The translations under genes and the position numbers were made by a program. Under the pieces are notes generated by a model. It was given only the letters and a program-made list of their open reading frames with translations. It searched no databases and was not told the origin of the DNA. This document shows positions 1 through 5,721 of a stretch of 5,721 bases of DNA, in pieces (position 1 is the stretch's first letter; every line of letters starts with the position of its first letter). The DNA is from Comamonadaceae bacterium (lineage in GTDB: Bacteria; Pseudomonadota; Gammaproteobacteria; Burkholderiales; Burkholderiaceae_C). The stretch covers positions 1 through 5,721 of the forward strand of contig JAJTBK010000401.1 of NCBI GenBank assembly GCA_021286965.1, written 5' to 3'.

Positions 1-344
1 TCGAGCTTGGTGATGGCGATGGTGCCCTGGGTCAACCCGAGCAGGGCCAGCACCGCCAGGTGCTCGCGCGTTTGCGGCATCACGCCATCGTCGGCGGCGA
101 CGATGAGCAGCGCGTGCGCAATGCCCGTGGCCCCGGCCAGCATGGTGTGCAGCAGGCGTTCGTGTCCGGGCATATCGACGAAGCCCACCGTCGCCTGTTC
201 CGGCGGGTGCAGGTAGGCGTAGCCCAGCTCGATGGAGATGCCCCGGCGCTTTTCCTCGGGCAGGCGGTCGGTCTCGACGCCGGTGAGGGTGCGTACCAGC
301 GCAGTCTTGCCGTGGTCGATGTGGCCGGCAGTGCCGATGATCAT
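1..344 (-). CDS. selB: Selenocysteine-specific translation elongation factor SelB, N-terminal part
   Basis: SelB is an EF-Tu-like GTPase that brings selenocysteyl-tRNA(Sec) to UGA codons marked by a SECIS hairpin. Only the first 114 codons are present; the gene leaves the window at the left edge, so domains 2-3 and the SECIS-binding winged-helix domain are not visible. The GTPase domain is clear: G1 GHIDHGKT (7-14), the switch I region [18 protein letters not shown] (27-44), G3 DMPGHE (57-62), [13 protein letters not shown] (85-97), and the start of G4, TKL (112-114). SelB proteins use TKxD here rather than the NKxD of EF-Tu. The switch I residue is Ser (GISIELG) where E. coli has Thr. The ATG at 344 gives the typical [14 protein letters not shown] start; AAGAG about 9 bases upstream is a modest ribosome binding site. 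It lies 102 bp after selA. Confidence 0.97.
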   Translation of the reverse strand, partial: MIIGTAGHIDHGKTALVRTLTGVETDRLPEEKRRGISIELGYAYLHPPEQATVGFVDMPGHERLLHTMLAGATGIAHALLIVAADDGVMPQTREHLAVLALLGLTQGTIAITKL

Positions 345-357
345 GGGTTTGCTCTTA

Positions 358-387
358 ATTAAATAGCTGCTTGCGCTTGTCTGGTAA
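358..387 (-). promoter_or_regulatory. Possible weak sigma-70-like promoter for selB
   Basis: On the minus strand TTACCA (387-382; 4 of 6 bases of the -35 consensus) and TTTAAT (363-358; 5 of 6 bases of the -10 consensus) are 18 bases apart, within the repeat and ending 13 bases before the selB ATG. This leaves a very short leader. AT-rich spots give such matches by chance, so it is only a candidate. Confidence 0.2.
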
Positions 388-406
388 GCGCTGGCGGCCG
401 GTTTTT
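361..406 (+). repeat. Palindromic dispersed repeat in the selA-selB gap (copy 1)
   Basis: The 102-bp gap (345-446) is mostly filled by this element. On the plus strand GCGCTT (373-378) and AAGCGC (386-391) form an inverted repeat with a 7-base spacer. It is preceded by AAATAGCTGC and followed by a GGCGGCCGG block and a T run (402-406). ATAGCTGCTTGCGC (363-376) matches the fdhE copy at 2475-2488 in 13 of 14 bases. On the minus strand the hairpin is not followed by a T run, so it does not look like a terminator for selA. The adjacent palindrome TTAATTAA (355-362) makes an AT-rich patch just before selB. Confidence 0.6.
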
Positions 407-446
407 ATCTGCATTCATGGCGCCAGCGCCAGCATGGCAAAGCCCG

Positions 447-1904
447 TCAGGCTGTGCCCGATGGTGGCGTGGCCGTGGCTGGGGGCTGCGCGCCTTGCAG
501 GGCGGCAGACAGGGCGCCGAGCTGCGCCGTGAACGGCGCCATGTCGGCCGCCTCCAGGCAGCGCAGATCGAGCCACAGCGCGTCGCTGGCAATGCGCCCG
601 ATCACCGGGCGCGGCAGGCTGCGCAGCGCGCCTTCGAGCTGCGCCAGCGCCCGCCCCGGGCGCTTGCCGTCTGCCGGCGCCAGGGCCAGGCCCCAGCTCG
701 GGAGCTGGTCGATGGGCATGGCGCCGCTGCCAATCTGGCTGAACACCGGCGCGCTGCGCACGCTCCAGCGCGCGCCCAGCGCCGCCTGCAGCAGCGGCAG
801 CAGGGCCTGGGCCTGGGTGTGCATCTCGGCCTGGGCGCGGGTGAACAGGCGCAGCGTCGTCAGCTGCGCCGGCAGGTGCTCGGGCGTGAGGTACAGGCGC
901 AGCACGGGTTCGAGCGCGGCCAGGGTCAGCTTGCCCACGCGCAGGGCGCGCTTGAGCGGGTTTTTCTTGATCTTGGCGATCAGGTCTTTGCGCCCGACGA
1001 TGAGCCCGGCCTGCGGGCCGCCCAGCAGCTTGTCGCCGCTGAAGGTGATGATGTCGGCCCCGGCGGCGACCACGTCGCGCACCGTGGGCTCGTGCGGCAG
1101 GCCCCACTGCGCCAGATCGACCAGGGTGCCGCTGCCCAGATCGACCAGCAGCGGCAGGCCGCGCGCGTGGGCGATGCCTGCCACCTCGCCCTCGGACACG
1201 CTTTTGGTAAAGCCGGTGACGGCGTAGTTGCTGCAATGCACCTTCATCAAGAGCGCGGTGCGCGCGGTGATGGCCTCCTGGTAGTCCTTGGCGTGGGTGC
1301 GGTTGGTGGTGCCGACTTCGACCAGCTTGGCGCCGGCGCGGGCCATGATGTCGGGGATGCGAAAGGCGCCGCCGATCTCGACGAGTTCGCCGCGCGAGAC
1401 GATGGCTTCCTTGCGCGCCGCCAGGGCGTTGAGGGTGAGCAGCACGGCGGCGGCGTTGTTGTTGACGACGGTGGCGGCCTCGGCGCCGGTGAGCTCGCAC
1501 AGCAGGTCGTTCACCAGGTCGTCGCGGTCGCCGCGCCCGCCGGTGGCGAGGTCGAATTCGAGGTTCGCCGGGGCGCTCATGGCCTGCACCACGGCCTGCA
1601 CGGCGGCCTCGGGCAGCAGGGCGCGGCCCAGGTTGGTGTGCAGCACCGTGCCGGTGAGGTTGAACACGGCCGTGAGGCGCGGCGCAAAGCGCTGCGCCAG
1701 CAGGGCCTGCACCTGCGGTGCGATGGCCTCGGGCGTGAGCTGCGCAGCGCTCAGCGCCCCGGCCAGGGTGGCGGGGCGCAGGGCGTCGAGCTGCTGGCGC
1801 ACGGCGGCGGTGGTGGCGCTGGCGCCGTACTGCGCCGCCAGGGCGCGCACGCTGGGCTGGCCCAGCACCTTATCGACGCTGGGCAGGCGGGCGGCGGCGC
1901 TCAT
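447..1904 (-). CDS. selA: L-seryl-tRNA(Sec) selenium transferase (selenocysteine synthase)
   Basis: SelA is a PLP enzyme that converts seryl-tRNA(Sec) to selenocysteyl-tRNA(Sec) using selenophosphate. The protein has 485 residues (E. coli 463). Visible family features are an N-terminal helical region starting [26 protein letters not shown] (81-98); [11 protein letters not shown] (146-156); [18 protein letters not shown] (170-187); VGTTNRTH (197-204); LVDLGSGTL (253-261); and [12 protein letters not shown] (289-300), in which K292 is the PLP-binding lysine. The C-terminal [15 protein letters not shown] (434-448) is also typical. The last 15 residues are a Pro/Ala/Thr-rich tail with little similarity. 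The start is ATG 1904, overlapping the fdhE TGA as ATGA. No Shine-Dalgarno sequence precedes it, so translation is probably coupled to fdhE. The frame stays open 130 codons further upstream, but that stretch is a shadow of fdhE. Confidence 0.98.
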   Translation of the reverse strand: MSAAARLPSVDKVLGQPSVRALAAQYGASATTAAVRQQLDALRPATLAGALSAAQLTPEAIAPQVQALLAQRFAPRLTAVFNLTGTVLHTNLGRALLPEAAVQAVVQAMSAPANLEFDLATGGRGDRDDLVNDLLCELTGAEAATVVNNNAAAVLLTLNALAARKEAIVSRGELVEIGGAFRIPDIMARAGAKLVEVGTTNRTHAKDYQEAITARTALLMKVHCSNYAVTGFTKSVSEGEVAGIAHARGLPLLVDLGSGTLVDLAQWGLPHEPTVRDVVAAGADIITFSGDKLLGGPQAGLIVGRKDLIAKIKKNPLKRALRVGKLTLAALEPVLRLYLTPEHLPAQLTTLRLFTRAQAEMHTQAQALLPLLQAALGARWSVRSAPVFSQIGSGAMPIDQLPSWGLALAPADGKRPGRALAQLEGALRSLPRPVIGRIASDALWLDLRCLEAADMAPFTAQLGALSAALQGAQPPATATPPSGTA

Positions 1905-2854
1905 GGCGTCACAGTGCTGGGGGCTGCGCTCTCTGCCTCCGCCATGGGCAGCAGCGGGTTCAGGCTGGCGCGGGCGTAGGGTGTCTCGGCCATGAGCAGA
2001 TCCAGCATCAGGCTGGCAAGGTCGTCGGCCAGGGGCTCGGCCAGGGGGTCTTTGTCCTGGTGGGCGATCTTGCGGTAGTGGTGGCACTGGTCGCAGGTCT
2101 CTGCCAGCACGCTCTCGTCCGTGCCGCTGGCGCCCTCCAGGCCCTGGTAGTGCACGCCTTCGGTCGATTCGCAGTGGCTGCACTTGACGCGCACCATGTG
2201 CCACTCGGTGGCGCAGGTGCCGCAGTGCAGAAAGCGCAGCCCGTCTGCGCGAGCGCCGATGCGCTGCACGCTGGCCACGGGGGCGCTGGCGCATACCGGG
2301 CAGACGGTGGCCGGGTCGGTGTAGGGGATGTCGCGCTCTTGCAGGCGGCTGGCGCGGTCGGCAAACACCACCTGCAGCGCGGCCATGGCGATGGGGGCGG
2401 CGGCGAGGTCGCCGGGTTCGGTCAGCAGGCCCAGCAGCACGCGCCGCGCCAGGGCTTGACGCGCTTCAAAATTCATAGCTGCTAGCGCACTCAGGACGGG
2501 CGCTAGAGCCAGATTTTCTTCATTTTTGAGGGCGGCCAGCAACTGGTCGAGCACGCCTTGCCACTCGGGCGGGATGTGCTCGGCAGCGGGCAGCAGCGGC
2601 ATCGAATGCTCTTGCGCGCGTGCGATCAGGGCCGGCTCGGGCGCGGCGGTCTGCACCGTGCCTGCCGCCTGCTGCTGGGCGCGCACCAGGCGGGCGAGGA
2701 ACTGCAGGTACTCGCCAATCGGGTGGCCCTGGGCCTTTTGCGCCAGGCGCGCGGCGCGCTCGGCAAACAGGCTGGCGGGCTGGGGCAGGCGGATGCGCGG
2801 CGGCTGGGTGTGGTCCAGGGCTTCGATGTCGCCGGGTTGGAGGATGCGTTGCAT
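1901..2854 (-). CDS. fdhE: Formate dehydrogenase accessory (maturation) protein FdhE
   Basis: FdhE is a cytoplasmic protein needed for activity of the respiratory formate dehydrogenases; E. coli FdhE is an iron-binding rubredoxin-like protein that interacts with the catalytic subunit. The C-terminal half holds four CxxC pairs: CPVC (185-188), CGTC (211-214), CSHC (225-228) and CDQC (254-257). Other family marks are [15 protein letters not shown] and the end segment [10 protein letters not shown]...ARASLNP. Length is 317 residues against 309 in E. coli. I chose ATG 2854 because MQRILQPGD aligns with the E. coli start (MSIRIIPQDE). A GTG at 2887 would add 11 residues, but it lies in the terminator stem and its extension encodes the T run. 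Neither start has a clear ribosome binding site, suggesting weak translation. Residues 113-129 are encoded by a palindromic repeat (see 2468-2517). The stop overlaps the selA start. Confidence 0.96.
   Translation of the reverse strand: MQRILQPGDIEALDHTQPPRIRLPQPASLFAERAARLAQKAQGHPIGEYLQFLARLVRAQQQAAGTVQTAAPEPALIARAQEHSMPLLPAAEHIPPEWQGVLDQLLAALKNEENLALAPVLSALAAMNFEARQALARRVLLGLLTEPGDLAAAPIAMAALQVVFADRASRLQERDIPYTDPATVCPVCASAPVASVQRIGARADGLRFLHCGTCATEWHMVRVKCSHCESTEGVHYQGLEGASGTDESVLAETCDQCHHYRKIAHQDKDPLAEPLADDLASLMLDLLMAETPYARASLNPLLPMAEAESAAPSTVTP
2468..2517 (+). repeat. Palindromic dispersed repeat inside fdhE (copy 2)
   Basis: On the plus strand the core inverted repeat is CTAGCGC (2482-2488) and GCGCTAG (2500-2506), with an 11-base spacer and outer AAAAT (2468-2472) and ATTTT (2513-2517). 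Its left part, ATAGCTGCTAGCGC (2475-2488), matches 13 of 14 bases with the copy at 363-376 in the same orientation, and both have a GCGCT..G.GCC right part followed by a T run. It lies wholly within fdhE, encoding residues about 113-129 without breaking the frame. I recall similar AT-flanked GCGCTAG elements as frequent in Comamonadaceae genomes; a genome-wide count would settle this. Confidence 0.6.
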
Positions 2855-2873
2855 GGGAGGGCAGGGGCTACAT

Positions 2874-2913
2874 AAAAAAACTGCCACCGGGGCAGGCGTG
2901 CGACCGGCGGCAG
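2874..2913 (-). terminator. Intrinsic terminator between fdnI and fdhE
   Basis: Read on the minus strand, CTGCCGCCGG (2913-2904) pairs with CCGGTGGCAG (2890-2881) as a 10-bp stem with one G-U wobble, followed directly by seven T (2880-2874). The loop is 13 bases. Within it, CTGCC at 2895-2891 could instead pair with GGCAG at 2885-2881 as a shorter 5-bp hairpin ending at the same T run. This is a textbook Rho-independent terminator. It lies 22 bases after the fdnI stop and 19 bases before the fdhE start, so it should end most transcripts of the structural genes and allow only partial read-through into fdhE-selA. Confidence 0.85.
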
Positions 2914-2935
2914 GCGGGTGGGGCGAGGGTAGCGG

Positions 2936-3562
2936 TTAGCGGTTATCCCCGGTGACCTTGCGGTACCAGCCCCGGTGGTGCTGCTTGGCCCAGGCGCGGG
3001 TGACGGTGCCGTACATCATGGCGCGGATGGTGCCGCGCGTCCAAATGGCGGCGTAGACGTGCATGATGATGAGGCCGATCATGCCCACGGCGGCGCCGGC
3101 GTGCACGAGCGAACCCAGGCGTGCCAGGGCGATGGGCGGCGTCCACCAGGCGCGCCACATGAGAACGCCCGAGCAGGTCAGCGCTACCATGCACAGCACC
3201 AGGGCCCAGAACAGGACTTTCTGGCCGCCGTTGTACTTGCCCTGTTCGGGCATGTCGTGGTCGTTGCCGTCGATCATCTTGTTGACGTTTTTGAGCCACT
3301 CCTTGTCGCGCGCCTCAATGATGTTCAGGCGCCAGAAGCGAAAGAACATGCTCACGAACGACAGCGCCATGACGACGCCGATGTACGGGTGCAGGATGCG
3401 CGTCCAGGGCCCGCCGCCAAAGAGCTGCGTGAGTGGGAACAGCGCTGGGTGAAAAAACGCCAGGCCCGAGAGCGCGAGCAGGATGAAGCAGATGCCCACC
3501 AACCAGTGGTTGGCGCGCTCGCTGGCGTTGTAGCGCTGCAGGTCGCGGGGGTTGCGTCTCAT
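2936..3562 (-). CDS. fdnI: Formate dehydrogenase N/O, gamma subunit (diheme cytochrome b556)
   Basis: This 208-residue integral membrane protein takes electrons from the beta subunit and reduces quinone. Four hydrophobic segments are visible at about residues 18-40, 56-76, 115-136 and 150-174. Four histidines sit where the family places its heme b ligands: H19 (RANHW), H58 (ILHPYIG), H154 (LVHAGAA) and H168 (IMHVYAA). The soluble loop with GKYNGGQK (108-115) and the ending [13 protein letters not shown] also match E. coli FdnI/FdoI (about 211-217 residues). The ATG overlaps the fdxH stop and follows a strong ribosome binding site; the frame stays open upstream into fdxH, but that part is a shadow. 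The TAA stop is followed after 22 bases by an intrinsic terminator. fdoI is an equally good name. Confidence 0.97.
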   Translation of the reverse strand: MRRNPRDLQRYNASERANHWLVGICFILLALSGLAFFHPALFPLTQLFGGGPWTRILHPYIGVVMALSFVSMFFRFWRLNIIEARDKEWLKNVNKMIDGNDHDMPEQGKYNGGQKVLFWALVLCMVALTCSGVLMWRAWWTPPIALARLGSLVHAGAAVGMIGLIIMHVYAAIWTRGTIRAMMYGTVTRAWAKQHHRGWYRKVTGDNR

Positions 3563-4479
3563 GGCTGGCCCTCCTTTTCGGCTTGGCGGTCTTGCTCTTC
3601 CATCTCTTTTTCCAGCTCCCTGGAAACGTCGTTGGGGCCTTTGGTGATGTAGTGGAACAGCCCACCGAGCGCGGCAGCGCCGAGCGCGGCCATGGCCAGC
3701 GGCTTGGAGACGCCCTTCCACAGGCGCACGGCGTTGCTCACCTGCGGGTCGGCGGGCAGGCCGCTGTAGAGCTGCGGCTGGTCGGCGTGGTGCAGCACGT
3801 ACATGACGTGCGTGCCGCCCACGCCCGCCGGGTTGTACAGCCCGGCCTGGGCGTAGCCGCGTTCCTTGAGGTCGGTGATGCGCGTCTCGGCGTGGTCGAG
3901 CATGGCCTTCTTGGTGCCAAAGACGATGGCGCCGGTGGGGCAGGTCTTGACGCAGGCGGGCTCCTGGCCGACGGCGACGCGGTCCGAGCACAGCGTGCAC
4001 TTATAGGCTTTTTGATCCTTTTGCGAGATGCGCGGCACGTTGAACGGGCAGCCGGTGACGCAGTAGCCGCAGCCGATGCACTTCTCCTCATGGAAGTCCA
4101 CGATGCCGTTGGCGTACTGCACGATGGCGCCGGGCGAGGGGCAGGCTTTCAAGCAGCCCGGGTCCTCGCAGTGCATACAGCCGTCCTTGCGGATCAGCCA
4201 TTCGAGGTTGCCGGTCTGCTCGTTGTCGTGCTCGTGGTAGCGCATGACGGTCCACGAGTTGGCGCTCAGGTCGTTGGGGTTGGCGTAGGTGCCGTGGTTG
4301 GTACCGGGCTCCTGGCGCAACTCGTTCCATTCCTGGCAGGCCGTCTGGCAGGCTTTGCAGCCGATGCACTTGGAGACGTCGATCAGCTTGGCGACTTCGC
4401 CGGCCGGGGCCGAGCGCGCCTGCGGCGCAGGCGTGGTCGTGGCCGACAGGCGCTTGATATCGAGGGATTGCAATGACAT
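3559..4479 (-). CDS. fdxH: Formate dehydrogenase N/O, beta (iron-sulfur) subunit
   Basis: This 306-residue subunit carries electrons from the alpha subunit to the cytochrome b subunit. Sixteen cysteines in four ferredoxin-type groups should bind four [4Fe-4S] clusters: [11 protein letters not shown] (residues 38-48), [13 protein letters not shown] (101-113), [11 protein letters not shown] (134-144), and a fourth group with cysteines at 161, 164, 176 and 180. One hydrophobic segment at about residues 256-278 (after LWKG) is the single C-terminal membrane anchor typical of FdnH/FdoH, followed by a charged tail rich in Glu and Lys. There is no signal peptide of its own; in this family the beta subunit is exported with the Tat-targeted alpha subunit. 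Length fits the E. coli proteins (about 294-300). The ATG has a ribosome binding site 8 bases upstream. The TGA stop overlaps the fdnI start as ATGA. Also called fdnH or fdoH. Confidence 0.98.
   Translation of the reverse strand: MSLQSLDIKRLSATTTPAPQARSAPAGEVAKLIDVSKCIGCKACQTACQEWNELRQEPGTNHGTYANPNDLSANSWTVMRYHEHDNEQTGNLEWLIRKDGCMHCEDPGCLKACPSPGAIVQYANGIVDFHEEKCIGCGYCVTGCPFNVPRISQKDQKAYKCTLCSDRVAVGQEPACVKTCPTGAIVFGTKKAMLDHAETRITDLKERGYAQAGLYNPAGVGGTHVMYVLHHADQPQLYSGLPADPQVSNAVRLWKGVSKPLAMAALGAAALGGLFHYITKGPNDVSRELEKEMEEQDRQAEKEGQP
3570..3576 (-). promoter_or_regulatory. Ribosome binding site of fdnI
   Basis: Read on the minus strand, the bases are AAGGAGG, a near-perfect Shine-Dalgarno sequence, 7 bases before the fdnI ATG and inside the 3' end of fdxH. 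It fixes the start of fdnI and is the strongest such site in the window. Confidence 0.85.
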
Positions 4480-4487
4480 CGTGTACG

Positions 4488-4497
4488 CCTTTCCTTA
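4488..4497 (-). promoter_or_regulatory. Ribosome binding site of fdxH, overlapping the fdnG stop codon
   Basis: Read on the minus strand, the bases are TAAGGAAAGG, where TAA is the fdnG stop. The last AGG lies 8 bases before the fdxH ATG, a normal Shine-Dalgarno distance. This supports the chosen fdxH start and suggests that ribosomes ending fdnG re-initiate on fdxH. Confidence 0.7.
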
Positions 4498-5721
4498 TGC
4501 CTTCTCGACCTTCACGAGGAAGGACTTGAACTCCGGCGTGTTGGTGTTGCCGTCGCCCACAAACGGCGTGAGCGTGTTCGCCAGGTAGCCCGGCTTGGTC
4601 ACGCCCTTGAAGCCCCAGTGGATGGGGATGCCGACGTGGTGGATGGGCCGGCCCTCGATCTGCATCGGCTTGATGCGCTTGGTGACCACCGCCACGGCCT
4701 TGATGGTGCCGCGCTTGGAGCTGACTTTGACCCGGTCGCCCGCCACGATGCCAATCTCCTTGGCCAGGGCCTCGCCGATCTCGACGAACTGCTCGGGCTG
4801 GGTGGTGGCGTTGAGCAGCGAGTGCTTGGTCCAGTAGTGGAAATGCTCCGTCAGGCGGTACGTGGTGCCGACATGCGGGTAGTCCTTGGCGCTGCCAAAT
4901 GTTTCCCAGATGTGCTTGAACACGCGCGCCGCCGGCGACGAGGTCGCCTTCGGGTTGTCTGGGTACATCGGGTTGTAGCCCAGCGGCGTGTCGAACGGCT
5001 CGTAGTGCGTGGGGAAGGGCCCTTCGTTCAGGCCCTTGCGCGCAAAGAAGCGCGCCACGCCCTCGGGCGTCATGATGAACGGCCCGGCGCCGGTCTCGGG
5101 GGCCAGCGTCAGCCCCATGTCGGGCACGTCGGCGCCGCCCCAGCTCTTGCCGTTCCACTCCACCAGCTTGCGCCGGGGGTTGAAAGCCTTGCCCTGCACG
5201 TCGGCCGAGGCACGGTTGTAGAGCACGCGGCGGTTGGCCGGCCAGGCCCAGGCCCAGTTCAGCGTATTGCCGATGCCGGTGGGGTCGGAGTTGTCGCGCC
5301 GCGCCATCTGGTTGCCCGCCTGCGTCCAGGCGCCGGCGTAGATCCAGCAGCCGCTGGCGGTGGAGCCGTCGTCGCGCAGCTCGCCAAAGCCGCTGACCTG
5401 CTGGCCCGCCGGGCGCAGCACCTTGGTCGGGTCCTTGGGGTCGAGCAGATCGACCAAAGCCTTGCCGTTGTACTCCTTGGCGATTTCTTCCGAGCTCGGG
5501 TGCTCGGCCTCGGAGTATTTCCAGTCCAGGTTCACGATGGGGTCGGGGAAGGCGCCGCCGTCCTTCTCGTACAAGGCTTTGAGGCGGTGGTGCAGCGCAG
5601 CCATGATGGCAACGTCGGTCTTGGCCTCACCCGGGGGCTCGGCCGCCTTCCAGTGCCACTGCAGCACGCGCGAGGAGCTGACGACGGCGCCCTCTTCCTC
5701 GGCAAAGCAGGTGGTGGGCAG
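4495..5721 (-). CDS. fdnG: Formate dehydrogenase N/O, alpha (catalytic, molybdenum) subunit, C-terminal part
   Basis: This is the last 408 residues of the large subunit that oxidises formate to CO2 at a bis-MGD molybdenum centre in the periplasm and passes electrons to the beta subunit. The open frame runs off the right end without a start; the GTG at 5667-5665 is an internal valine, because family-like sequence (LPTTCFAEEE) continues upstream to the edge. The fragment carries the C-terminal molybdopterin-dinucleotide-binding domain: GTTYRLTEHFHYWTKH at fragment residues 285-300, DRVKVSSKRG at 329-338, and the typical ending TPEFKSFLVKVEKA. It closely resembles E. coli FdnG/FdoG, which are about 1015 residues, so roughly 600 residues are missing, including the Tat signal, the N-terminal Fe-S cluster and the active-site Sec/Cys. 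Whether this is a selenoprotein therefore cannot be read here. The stop is TAA, 15 bp before fdxH. fdoG is an equally good name. Confidence 0.97.
   Translation of the reverse strand: MPTTCFAEEEGAVVSSSRVLQWHWKAAEPPGEAKTDVAIMAALHHRLKALYEKDGGAFPDPIVNLDWKYSEAEHPSSEEIAKEYNGKALVDLLDPKDPTKVLRPAGQQVSGFGELRDDGSTASGCWIYAGAWTQAGNQMARRDNSDPTGIGNTLNWAWAWPANRRVLYNRASADVQGKAFNPRRKLVEWNGKSWGGADVPDMGLTLAPETGAGPFIMTPEGVARFFARKGLNEGPFPTHYEPFDTPLGYNPMYPDNPKATSSPAARVFKHIWETFGSAKDYPHVGTTYRLTEHFHYWTKHSLLNATTQPEQFVEIGEALAKEIGIVAGDRVKVSSKRGTIKAVAVVTKRIKPMQIEGRPIHHVGIPIHWGFKGVTKPGYLANTLTPFVGDGNTNTPEFKSFLVKVEKA

Noticed and set aside
401..406. Plus-strand terminator formed by the repeat hairpin and its T run
   Set aside because: About 10 bases separate the hairpin from the T run, and there is no plus-strand gene to terminate.
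359..418. Small minus-strand ORF of 19 codons ([19 protein letters not shown]) in the selA-selB gap
   Set aside because: It is largely encoded by the palindromic repeat, has no ribosome binding site and no known homologue that I recognise. It is more likely incidental.
417..1979. Plus-strand open frame of 520 codons opposite selA
   Set aside because: It is antisense to a clear full-length selA. Its translation is low-complexity Gly/Ala/Arg/Gln-rich without a domain, as expected for a GC-rich shadow frame.
1905..2294. N-terminal extension of selA by 130 codons
   Set aside because: The extension overlaps fdhE, is Arg/Ala-rich and matches no SelA feature. [14 protein letters not shown] at 1904 agrees with the usual start.
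3583..4476. Plus-strand open frame of 297 codons opposite fdxH
   Set aside because: It covers almost exactly the fdxH span in antisense and encodes Val/Ala/Gly-rich sequence with no recognisable family. It is a codon-bias shadow.
5665..5667. GTG as the start of the alpha subunit
   Set aside because: The frame continues to the window edge with family-like sequence upstream, so this is an internal valine and the gene is cut by the window.

Overview
The window is GC-rich, tightly packed DNA from a proteobacterium. The protein sequences and a short dispersed repeat suggest a beta-proteobacterium of the Comamonadaceae (Acidovorax-like), though this placement is inference. All six genes lie on the minus strand, so the operon reads from the right end of the window to the left.

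Right half (5721 to 2936): the membrane-bound, periplasm-facing formate dehydrogenase N/O. In transcription order it comprises the C-terminal 408 residues of the molybdenum catalytic alpha subunit (fdnG, whose start lies outside the window), the complete four-cluster iron-sulfur beta subunit (fdxH) and the complete diheme cytochrome b gamma subunit (fdnI). Alpha and beta are 15 bp apart with a ribosome binding site in the gap. Beta and gamma overlap by 4 bases (ATGA).

Left half (2854 to 1): accessory genes. fdhE encodes the zinc-ribbon-like formate dehydrogenase maturation protein. It overlaps selA (selenocysteine synthase) by 4 bases. After a 102-bp gap comes the first 114 codons of selB (selenocysteine-specific elongation factor), which runs off the left end. 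The alpha subunit of this family normally carries a selenocysteine at the active site, so the cluster joins a selenoenzyme to the factors that make and insert its selenocysteine. The Sec codon would lie in the part of fdnG outside the window and cannot be seen here. I recall the same gene order from Pseudomonas aeruginosa, so the cluster is not a new system.

The noncoding features are the least ordinary part. A strong intrinsic terminator (10-bp stem plus seven U) sits between fdnI and fdhE and should lower expression of the accessory genes relative to the enzyme. Two related copies of a short palindromic repeat are present: one fills the selA-selB gap, and the other lies in frame inside fdhE. 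No tRNA, rRNA, CRISPR array, insertion sequence or phage gene was seen.
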